A stretch of DNA of 9,011 nucleotides from NCBI GenBank assembly GCA_934597165.1, contig CAKTQP010000062.1:1-9011 (forward strand). Reading direction: 5' to 3'. The position numbers and the translations under genes were made by a program. The DNA comes from an uncultured Oscillospiraceae bacterium. GTDB lineage: Bacteria; Bacillota; Clostridia; Oscillospirales; Oscillospiraceae. Shown here piece after piece: positions 1 through 5,337 of the stretch. The notes beneath the pieces were generated by a model. That model made no database searches. It was not told the DNA's origin and saw only the letters and a program-made list of their open reading frames with translations. Each line of letters begins with the position of its first letter. Within the stretch, counting starts at the first letter, position 1.

Positions 1-102
1 CAGGTGGAGCTGTACAGCGAGGCGCTGACGGCACTGACCGGGACGCCGGTGGTGCATAAGGTGCTGTGGTTTTTCGCCCTGGGACGGGGATTTGAGGTGT
101 GA
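1..102 (+). CDS. addA: C-terminal end of a probable AddA helicase-nuclease subunit (partial)
   Basis: Only the last 33 codons are in the window, in frame 1 and ending in TGA at 100-102. The peptide reads QVELYSEALTALTG followed by a Val-His-Lys and Trp-Phe-Phe-Ala-Leu-Gly-Arg stretch. This resembles the tail of AddA (ATP-dependent helicase plus PD-(D/E)XK nuclease), where the end of the RecB-like nuclease domain reads roughly Q-hydrophobic-x-x-Y-x-x-A-hydrophobic and a final strand ends in F-x-x-G. AddA with AddB processes double-strand breaks for recombination in Firmicutes. The match comes from a short piece by memory of the family; another PD-(D/E)XK nuclease of the RecB class is the main alternative. 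No terminator is obvious before the rpmE promoter. Confidence 0.6.
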   Translation, partial: QVELYSEALTALTGTPVVHKVLWFFALGRGFEV

Positions 103-127
103 CGGCTGGAAAAAACGGAAAAAGTGG

Positions 128-156
128 TTGCAATGGCGGTAGATTTGTGGTAAAAT
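128..156 (+). promoter_or_regulatory. Sigma-A promoter of rpmE
   Basis: A -35 box TTGCAA (128-133) and a -10 box TAAAAT (151-156) are separated by exactly 17 nt, close to the housekeeping consensus. Transcription would start near 161-164, leaving a leader of roughly 70-75 nt before rpmE. Confidence 0.7.
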
Positions 157-160
157 ATCA

Positions 161-236
161 ACCGTTCACGTGGTGTCCAACAGAGAGTGGGCATCGGGCG
201 TGTTCAATCTGAGTTGTTCGAAAGAGGTGAACAATT
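161..236 (+). promoter_or_regulatory. rpmE 5' leader with competing pairings around the ribosome binding site
   Basis: The leader between the promoter and the rpmE ATG holds two mutually exclusive pairings. In one, AGTTGTTC (212-219) pairs with GAACAATT (229-236) as 8 bp including one G-U, holding the Shine-Dalgarno AGAGGT in a 9-nt loop directly before the start codon. In the other, GTTCAC at the very 5' end (164-169) pairs with GTGAAC (227-232), which covers part of the Shine-Dalgarno. Autoregulatory leaders are known for L31 genes in several bacterial groups; whether this one belongs to a described class was not tested. The pairings are seen in the sequence and the regulatory role is inferred. 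Confidence 0.4.
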
Positions 237-440
237 ATGAAGGCAGGTATTCATCCCGATTACCAGCAGACCACCATCCGTTGTGCTTGTGGTGCGGTCT
301 ATCCCACCGGTTCCACCAAGAAGGACATCCGTGTCGAAGTTTGTGCCAAGTGCCATCCTTTCTTCACTGGCAAGCAGAAGGTCGTCGATACCGGCGGTCG
401 TGTCAGCCGCTTCAACAAGAAGTACGGTCTGGGCAAGTAA
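237..440 (+). CDS. rpmE: 50S ribosomal protein L31, zinc-binding type
   Basis: A 67-residue protein of full family length. L31 sits at the central protuberance of the large subunit and helps bridge the subunits. This is the zinc (C+) form: Cys16 and Cys18 (CAC) with Cys36 and Cys39 (CAKC) supply the four metal ligands. The family core TGSTKK and the stretch FFTGKQKVVDTGGRVSRF are intact. Firmicutes often carry a second, zinc-free L31 used under zinc starvation; none is visible here. The start ATG follows the ribosome binding site AAGAGGTG with 7 nt spacing. The gene stands alone, with its own strong promoter upstream and a terminator downstream, as is usual for rpmE. Confidence 0.97.
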   Translation: MKAGIHPDYQQTTIRCACGAVYPTGSTKKDIRVEVCAKCHPFFTGKQKVVDTGGRVSRFNKKYGLGK

Positions 441-450
441 GACGAGCAAT

Positions 451-489
451 AAAAGCGTCTGCGTTTCATCATTACGCAGGCGCTTTTTT
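451..489 (+). terminator. Intrinsic terminator of rpmE
   Basis: AAGCGTCTGCGT (453-464) pairs with ACGCAGGCGCTT (474-485), 12 bp with one G-U, around a 9-nt loop, followed by a T-run at 484-489. The preceding A-run can pair with those Ts, so it could also work weakly in the other direction. Confidence 0.9.
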
Positions 490-503
490 CGTTGCCCATC
501 GGG

Positions 504-532
504 TATCTTTTTCCCAGTTGGTATATTATAAT
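504..532 (+). promoter_or_regulatory. Probable promoter of the flavin-reductase/hflX unit
   Basis: A perfect -10 box TATAAT lies at 527-532, 40 nt before the ATG. The hexamer at the right distance upstream (TATCTT, 504-509, 17 nt spacing) is a poor -35. An overlapping alternative is an extended -10, TGGTATATT at 519-527. The position just past the rpmE terminator fits a start of a new unit. Confidence 0.45.
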
Positions 533-572
533 GAATGTGTAAATGAATCGTTTTGGAAAGGAGCCTGATCCT

Positions 573-1079
573 ATGTTACAGAAAATCGACCCCAAAACCC
601 TCACCATGAACCCCTTCACCCTCATCGGCGATCAGTGGCTGCTCATCACCGCCGGCACGCCGGAGCACTGCAACACCATGACCGCCAGCTGGGGCGGCGT
701 GGGCGTCATGTGGGCGGAGCCCTCCGCCACCTGCTATATCCGTCCCCAGCGCTACACCAAGGAGTTCGTGGACAACAACGACTACTTTACCCTCTGCTTC
801 TTCGATGAGTCCTACCGCAAGGCGCTGAACCTGTGCGGCAACACTTCTGGACGAGATGTGGATAAGATTAAGGAATGTGGCTTCACCGTCCAGGCTGGCG
901 CAGGCAACGCCCCCTATTTCGCCGAGGCGGAGCTGGTGTTGGTGTGCAAAAAACGGTACGTCCAGCCACTGGAGCCGGAGTGCTTTGTGGATGAGACCAT
1001 TGACGGGAAGTTTTATCCCCAGAAGGACTATCACGTGATGTATATCGGCCAGATCGTAGAGGCATATCAGAAAGGATAA
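573..1079 (+). CDS. Flavin reductase-like FMN-binding protein (flavoredoxin family)
   Basis: A 168-residue protein of the split-barrel flavin reductase-like family. Members bind FMN and reduce flavins or act as electron carriers; the partner cannot be told from sequence. Supporting motifs are NTMTASWGG (residues 34-42), the family's FMN phosphate-binding region; YIRPQRYT (55-62), typical of the second binding strand; and the NLCGNTSGRDVDK stretch (86-98), a recurrent family signature. An upstream in-frame ATG at 543 exists, but the ATG at 573 is chosen because GGAAAGGAG (555-563) lies 9 nt before it and homologues begin close to Lys-Ile-Asp-Pro. hflX begins 3 nt after the stop, so the two are probably cotranscribed. 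Functional linkage to HflX is not established. No gene symbol is safe. Confidence 0.88.
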   Translation: MLQKIDPKTLTMNPFTLIGDQWLLITAGTPEHCNTMTASWGGVGVMWAEPSATCYIRPQRYTKEFVDNNDYFTLCFFDESYRKALNLCGNTSGRDVDKIKECGFTVQAGAGNAPYFAEAELVLVCKKRYVQPLEPECFVDETIDGKFYPQKDYHVMYIGQIVEAYQKG

Positions 1080-1082
1080 TCT

Positions 1083-2375
1083 ATGACCGAGTGTACTTGG
1101 AAGGAAGAAAAACGCAATCGGGCAGTGCTGGTGGGCTTGAACGCCTACAGCCTGTCCGCGGAAGATAACGCCACGGAGACCACCCTGGAAGAACTGGCCG
1201 CCCTGCTGGAAACGGCAGGGGGGGAGTGCGTGGGGGTGGTGCTCCAGAACAAGGACAAGCCGGACGCCCGGACGTTCATCGGCGAAGGCAAGGTGGACGA
1301 GGTGCGGGAGCTGGCCCAGGCGGTGGAAGCCGACCTGGTGGTGTTCGACAATGAAATTTCACCGGCTCAGGTGCGAGTCCTGACCGAGGACATCGGCATC
1401 CAGGTCATGGACCGGGCCGGCCTCATCCTGGACATCTTCGCCCAGCGGGCACGGACCAAGGAAGGCCGCTTGCAGGTGGCCTTGGCGCAGTATAAATACC
1501 TGCTCCCCCGGCTGACCGGCATGTGGGGGCACCTGGTGCGCCAGACCGCCTCCGGCGGCAAATCCCCCATCGGCACCCGCGGCCCCGGCGAGACCCAGCT
1601 GGAGACCGACCGTCGGCACATCCGCCGGAAGATTCAGAAGCTGGAAGAAGACTTGAAGGACGTCCGCCGCGTCCGTGCCGTCCAGCGGGATCGGCGCATC
1701 AAGAATGAGGTGCCGGTGGTGGCCATCGTGGGCTACACCAACGCGGGCAAGTCCACCCTTTTGAACCACCTGACCGGCAGCGACATCCCCGCCAACAACC
1801 GGCTCTTCGACACCCTGGACACCACCACCCGGACGCTGGAGATCTCGGACACCTGTACCGTCCTCCTGTCCGACACCGTCGGCTTCATCCGCAAGCTGCC
1901 CCACCACCTGGTGGAGGCGTTCAAGGCCACCCTGGAAGAACTGAAGTACGCCGATTTGCTGCTCCACGTCATCGACGCCAGCAACGAGGAGTGGCGCACC
2001 CAGGCGGACGTGGTGGAAAAGCTCATCCGAGAGCTGGGCGCGGAGCAGACGCCGAGAATCGACGTGTTCAACAAATGCGACTGCCTCCAGGCGGACATCC
2101 TGCCCCACGGCGACCACATCGTGTCCATCTCCGCCAAGACCGGCGAGGGGCTGGACAAGCTCATGGAGGCCATCGGCAAGGAGCTGGACGAGGGCTCCAA
2201 GCAGGTGCTGCTCTCCCTGCCCTATGACAAGGGGGGCATCCTGGATATGCTCTACCGAGAGGCCAAAGTGGACAGCGTGGAGTACGGGGAGACCATCCTG
2301 GTGCAGACCACCTGTACGCCCAAGGTGCTGGGACAGGTGAGTGCGTACGTGGTGGAGCAGAAGGAATCCGAATAA
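1083..2375 (+). CDS. hflX: HflX, ribosome-associated GTPase
   Basis: A 430-residue protein of full HflX length. HflX is a translational GTPase-like protein that binds the 50S subunit and splits stalled or hibernating 70S ribosomes, notably under heat or antibiotic stress. The N-terminal domain (about 10-160) carries the family motifs TFIGEGK (64-70), VFDNEISPAQ (87-96), DRAGLILDIFAQRA (110-123) and the glycine-rich GTRGPGETQLETDRR (164-178). A helical linker follows (about 179-207). The G domain holds G1 GYTNAGKST (217-225), G3 DTVGF (264-268), G4 NKCD (330-333) and G5 SAK (350-352). The C-terminal region after 360 is the usual small subdomain. The ribosome binding site AAAGGA (1071-1076) lies inside the end of the preceding gene, 6 nt from the ATG, suggesting coupled translation. 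Nothing in the GTPase motifs is degenerate. Confidence 0.96.
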   Translation: MTECTWKEEKRNRAVLVGLNAYSLSAEDNATETTLEELAALLETAGGECVGVVLQNKDKPDARTFIGEGKVDEVRELAQAVEADLVVFDNEISPAQVRVLTEDIGIQVMDRAGLILDIFAQRARTKEGRLQVALAQYKYLLPRLTGMWGHLVRQTASGGKSPIGTRGPGETQLETDRRHIRRKIQKLEEDLKDVRRVRAVQRDRRIKNEVPVVAIVGYTNAGKSTLLNHLTGSDIPANNRLFDTLDTTTRTLEISDTCTVLLSDTVGFIRKLPHHLVEAFKATLEELKYADLLLHVIDASNEEWRTQADVVEKLIRELGAEQTPRIDVFNKCDCLQADILPHGDHIVSISAKTGEGLDKLMEAIGKELDEGSKQVLLSLPYDKGGILDMLYREAKVDSVEYGETILVQTTCTPKVLGQVSAYVVEQKESE

Positions 2376-2413
2376 CAGCATAATGTGGAAAAAACGAAAC
2401 TTTTCCCAAACAT

Positions 2414-2466
2414 AAAACGGCATGGTTTGATGCAGGCTAACGGCAGGAAAACCATGTCGTTTTTTT
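2414..2466 (+). terminator. Intrinsic terminator after hflX
   Basis: AAACGGCATGGTTT (2415-2428) pairs with AAACCATGTCGTTT (2449-2462), 14 bp with one G-U, followed by a T-run to 2466. The 20-nt loop is longer than usual. It ends only 20 nt before the ypeB start codon, so it could also serve as an attenuator for ypeB. Confidence 0.85.
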
Positions 2467-2486
2467 AGTTTCGAGGAAAGGAAGGG

Positions 2487-3875
2487 ATGACTATGCTCCA
2501 ATCCCTGGCTCGCCGCACCCGCATCCGAGCGGCGACCTATCTCACCGCCGCCTTCGTCCTGCTGGCGGGCACCATCATGCAGCAAAATGCCCAGCTCATC
2601 CAGTACCAACGGCTTACCGCCAACAACTATACCCACGCCTTCTCCGAGCTGACCGCCAGCGTCCAGCGCATGAGCACCAGCCTGGAAAAGCAGACCTGTA
2701 CCACCTCTCCCACCCAGATCGCCGCCTTGGGGGCGGAAATCTACGGCCAAGCCCAGGCCGCCCAGCAGGCCATCGGCGAGCTGCCCTACGCCTACGTGGA
2801 GCTGACCCAGACCGCGTCCTTCGTCTCCAAAGTGGGGGACTACGCCCAGGCGCTGGCACGCTCCGCCGCCACCCAGGGGGGCTATACCGGCGACCAGCTG
2901 GAGACCGTGAAAGCCCTCTCCAAAGCCTCCCGTCAGCTGTCCCAGACCTTGGACAAGCTGGAACAGCAGGTCTATAACGGCGAGACCGCCCTGGAGGACT
3001 TGACCGCCGTGGAACAGCGCTTGAACGGCACCCAGAGTGCACAGAGATTGGGCGCCCAGACCGGCGAAAGCCGCTTCCAGACCGTGGAGACCGATTTTCC
3101 CGAACTGCCCACCCTCATCTATGACGGCCCCTTCTCAGATAGCCTCCAGTCCAAGGCCAAACCCGGCCTGGAAGGCTTGCAGGAGGTCACCCGCGCCAGT
3201 GCCCGTGAGACCGCAGCCCAGTTCGTAGGCGTCAGCGCCCAGGCGCTGGAGCCCATGGAACCCATCGCCGGTGACCTGCCCGCTTGGGTGTTCCGCTTGC
3301 AGGGGGAGAAGGGGAGCTGTACCATCCGAGTGACCAAGGCAGGCGGCAAGGTCATCGCCATGCTGGCCTCCCGTCCGGTCACCGAACCGGCCATCTCCCA
3401 AAAAGAGGCCGTCCAGCGCGCCAAAGCCTTTTTGGAACAGCACGGCTTCACCGACTTGACCGAACACTATTATAGTGAAGCGGACGGCACCCTGACCATC
3501 AACTTCGCCGCCATGCAGGACGACGTCCTGCTCTATCCCGATTTGATTAAGGTGGAAGTGGCCATGGACAACGGGGACGTGGTGGGCTTCGAGGCGGAGA
3601 ACTACCTGACCCACCACGTGGAGCGGGATAGCGCCGCCTTAAAAGCCACCATCACCGAAGCGCAAGCCCGAAAGACCGTCTCGCCCGCCCTGACCATCCA
3701 GAGCACCCGCCTGGCCCTCATCCCCACACCGGGGGAAGCGGAAGTGCTGTGCTGGGAGTGTACCTGCCAGACCGACGAGGGACGGCGGTGCATGGTGTAC
3801 GTGAACGGACAGACGGGGGCGGAGGAGAAGATTTTGCTGTTGATCGAGGACGAGAGCGGGACGCTTGTCCAGTAA
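2487..3875 (+). CDS. ypeB: Spore germination protein YpeB
   Basis: A 462-residue protein matching YpeB in length and architecture. In Bacillus, YpeB is a spore inner-membrane protein that stabilises and localises the cortex-lytic enzyme SleB, and is cleaved during germination. An uncleaved N-terminal membrane anchor spans about residues 14-31 after a positively charged start (RRTRIR). A mostly alpha-helical region runs to about 200. The family hallmark IYDGPFSD lies at 211-218. PepSY-type repeats fill the rest: around 235-297, 300-375 (AISQKEAVQRAKAFL) and 388-455 (ITEAQARKTVSPALT, then VYVNGQTGAEEKILL). Two in-frame ATGs (2487, 2493) share the purine-rich GAGGAAAGGAAGGG; either could be the start. 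sleB, the usual operon partner, is not adjacent: upstream is the hflX terminator and downstream a gene-free repeat. No promoter is apparent between the terminator and the start. Confidence 0.93.
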   Translation: MTMLQSLARRTRIRAATYLTAAFVLLAGTIMQQNAQLIQYQRLTANNYTHAFSELTASVQRMSTSLEKQTCTTSPTQIAALGAEIYGQAQAAQQAIGELPYAYVELTQTASFVSKVGDYAQALARSAATQGGYTGDQLETVKALSKASRQLSQTLDKLEQQVYNGETALEDLTAVEQRLNGTQSAQRLGAQTGESRFQTVETDFPELPTLIYDGPFSDSLQSKAKPGLEGLQEVTRASARETAAQFVGVSAQALEPMEPIAGDLPAWVFRLQGEKGSCTIRVTKAGGKVIAMLASRPVTEPAISQKEAVQRAKAFLEQHGFTDLTEHYYSEADGTLTINFAAMQDDVLLYPDLIKVEVAMDNGDVVGFEAENYLTHHVERDSAALKATITEAQARKTVSPALTIQSTRLALIPTPGEAEVLCWECTCQTDEGRRCMVYVNGQTGAEEKILLLIEDESGTLVQ

Positions 3876-3888
3876 AACTAGACTAGTT
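3876..3888. repeat. Short palindrome and 5-nt tandem duplication at the ypeB stop
   Basis: AACTAG and CTAGTT are perfect 6-bp inverted arms around a single A, starting at the base after the ypeB stop codon. The same bases form a tandem ACTAG-ACTAG (3877-3886). It lies at the edge of the hairpin array. A matching copy at the far end of the array was looked for and not found, so it is not evidence of a target-site duplication. Confidence 0.4.
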
Positions 3889-4090
3889 ACCAAAGGTCAA
3901 GCCGCGCAGCGCCATTTAAGCTTTTTTTCGCTTCCTTTTCTTCACGAAGAAAAGGAAGTGGGTTCCAAGGGCAAAGCCCTTGGTCGCCGTCCGCAGACGG
4001 CGAAACTTCCCATGCGCAAAAAAACGCAGGAGAGGGTGAATTTTCAGCTCTGCTGAAAAGAGGGAGAACCCTCGCCGGGGGTTCTCCCTT
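3889..4090. repeat. Array of five hairpins, probable dispersed palindromic repeat
   Basis: Five almost perfect inverted repeats stand in a row in a stretch without a credible gene. (1) 3931-3943 with 3946-3958, 13 bp. (2) CCAAGGGC/GCCCTTGG, 3965-3972 with 3976-3983. (3) TCGCCGTC/GACGGCGA, 3984-3991 with 3996-4003. (4) TTTTCAGC/GCTGAAAA, 4041-4048 with 4052-4059. (5) AGGGAGAACCC/GGGTTCTCCCT, 4061-4071 with 4079-4089. Hairpins 2 and 3 abut directly. None is followed by a good T-run, so these are not simple terminators, although they would block or slow transcription and could protect the ypeB mRNA end. Multi-hairpin units of this kind recur as intergenic repeats in gut Clostridia, which is my recollection and not something one copy can prove. 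Outer boundaries are approximate. Confidence 0.65.
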
Positions 4091-4171
4091 ATAGTAGCGC
4101 ATAGAGAGAGAAGAACCACTATGCAGGATCCTCCCACCCCGTAAATTTCCCTATAAAACTTTGACATCTTT

Positions 4172-4212
4172 TTCACAACTTTATTGCAATCTTTGTATAA
4201 ACATGATAAACT
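4172..4212 (+). promoter_or_regulatory. Probable trpS promoter region
   Basis: The region before trpS is AT-rich, unlike its surroundings. Two overlapping box pairs are visible: TTCACA (4172-4177) with TATAAA (4196-4201), 18 nt spacing, and TTGCAA (4184-4189) with TAAACT (4207-4212), 17 nt spacing. A perfect TTGACA at 4161-4166 has no -10 box at a usable distance. Any of these gives a leader of about 60-80 nt, too short for a T-box. A small GGAC-TTTT-GTCC hairpin lies in the leader at 4242-4253. The stretch 4091-4160 before it holds nothing more that I can identify. Confidence 0.5.
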
Positions 4213-4280
4213 GACCTAACGTAATAAAATACCCTGCCTATGGACTTTTGTCCGACGGCAAGGGAGAAGGTCGTGTTAAC

Positions 4281-5279
4281 ATGGATGAAAAAAAAGTCAT
4301 GCTTTCCGGTATCCAGCCCAGCGGTGATCTGACCCTCGGTTCTTACTTGGGCGCCATCAAAAATTGGGCGGAACGGGCGGAAGCCTTTGACTGTTATTAT
4401 TTTATGGCGGATCTGCACACCATCACCGTGCGCCAGACCCCCGCTGACCTGCGCCGCCGCACCATGGAGCAGCTGGCGCAGTACATCGCCTGTGGCCTGG
4501 ACCCCGAACAGAACACCCTGTTCATCCAGAGCCATGTCCCCCAGCACACCCAGCTGAGCTGGGTGCTCAGCTGCTACACCATGTTCGGTGAGCTGTCCCG
4601 GATGACCCAGTTCAAGGACAAGAGTGCCAAGAACGCTGACAACATCAACGCAGGTCTGTTCACTTATCCCTGCCTGATGGCCGCCGACATCCTGCTCTAC
4701 CAGCCGGACTACGTGCCTGTGGGCGAGGACCAGAAGCAGCACGTGGAGCTGACCCGTGACATCGCCCACCGGTTCAACACCCTCTACGGCGACGTGTTCA
4801 AAATGCCGGAGCCTTACATCGGCAAGATCGGCGCTCGCGTCATGAGCCTGACCAGCCCGGAGAACAAGATGTCCAAGTCGGACAAGGACCCCAACGGCTG
4901 TGTCTACCTGATGGACAAGCCCGAGGTCATGCTGAAGAAGTTCAAGCGCGCCGTCACCGACAGCGAGACCTGCGTCCGTTACGACCCGGCCAACAAGCCC
5001 GGCATCGCAAACCTGATGCAGATCTATTCCGCTGCCACCGGTGCTGACTTTGCCGCCATCGAGCGGGAATTCGAAGGCCGCGGCTACGGCGACTTCAAGA
5101 CCGCTGTGGGCGAGTCTGTGGTGGAGCTGTGCCGTCCCATCCGGGAGGAGGCTACCCGTCTGCTCCAGGATAAGGCGTACCTGGAGTCTGTCTACCGTGC
5201 CGGTGCGGAAAAAGCTGGCTACATCGCCAACAAGACCCTGCGCAAGGTCTATAAGAAAGTGGGTTTTGTTGCCCGATAA
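4281..5279 (+). CDS. trpS: Tryptophan--tRNA ligase
   Basis: A 332-residue protein, the usual length for bacterial TrpRS. It charges tRNA-Trp with tryptophan using ATP in the cytoplasm. Class I features are present: the HIGH-equivalent region PSGDLTLGSYLGA (13-25), where TLGS stands for the more usual T-I-G-N; FMADLHTIT (41-49); the VPVGEDQKQHVELTRDIA stretch (146-163) that forms the adenylate and tryptophan pocket; and KMSKS (196-200) followed by Asp-Lys-Asp. A TTG start at 4248 is possible in frame, but the ATG at 4281 is preferred: AGGGAGAAGG (4261-4270) lies 10 nt before it and the protein then begins at the first conserved strand. The next gene follows within about 25-60 nt, so the pair is probably one transcript. 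Confidence 0.96.
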   Translation: MDEKKVMLSGIQPSGDLTLGSYLGAIKNWAERAEAFDCYYFMADLHTITVRQTPADLRRRTMEQLAQYIACGLDPEQNTLFIQSHVPQHTQLSWVLSCYTMFGELSRMTQFKDKSAKNADNINAGLFTYPCLMAADILLYQPDYVPVGEDQKQHVELTRDIAHRFNTLYGDVFKMPEPYIGKIGARVMSLTSPENKMSKSDKDPNGCVYLMDKPEVMLKKFKRAVTDSETCVRYDPANKPGIANLMQIYSAATGADFAAIEREFEGRGYGDFKTAVGESVVELCRPIREEATRLLQDKAYLESVYRAGAEKAGYIANKTLRKVYKKVGFVAR

Positions 5280-5285
5280 TCGGTT

Positions 5286-5304
5286 GAAGGAGTGATCCTC
5301 TATC
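5286..5304 (+). promoter_or_regulatory. Strong ribosome binding site facing an ATC codon
   Basis: GAAGGAG (5286-5292) is a near-ideal Shine-Dalgarno. The in-frame codon at the ideal distance, 9 nt downstream, is ATC at 5302, and the only closer reading limit is the TGA at 5293-5295. The first standard in-frame start codon is GTG at 5338, 45 nt away and without its own ribosome binding site. This bears on the true start of the following gene. Confidence 0.6.
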
Positions 5305-5337
5305 CTATCCATTCATTCTGCTCCCGTCGCGGCGGCA

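Noticed and set aside
2378..2417. SigG-like elements (GCATA and CATAAAA) upstream of ypeB
   Set aside because: The spacing is 28 nt, about 10 nt too long for SigG or SigF, so the pair is not a usable promoter.
1359..2750. 463-codon open frame on the minus strand across hflX
   Set aside because: It is the antisense shadow of hflX created by high GC codon use; its translation is Gly/Val/His/Gln-rich without motifs and crosses an intrinsic terminator.
3916..4176. 86-codon minus-strand open frame in the gap before trpS (and a 63-codon plus-strand frame at 3865-4056)
   Set aside because: Both are made up of the hairpin array read through; the translation is low-complexity and basic, lacks a ribosome binding site, and changes composition at the repeat edge. 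Best explained as spurious frames inside a repeat.
4240..4329. Short upstream reading frame overlapping the trpS start that contains a Trp codon, suggesting a leader peptide
   Set aside because: It has no ribosome binding site, only one Trp codon, and runs on into trpS in another frame without a terminator/antiterminator pair.
4173..5312. 379-codon open frame on the minus strand across trpS
   Set aside because: Antisense shadow of a clearly identified trpS, extending through its promoter; no ribosome binding site or family motif.
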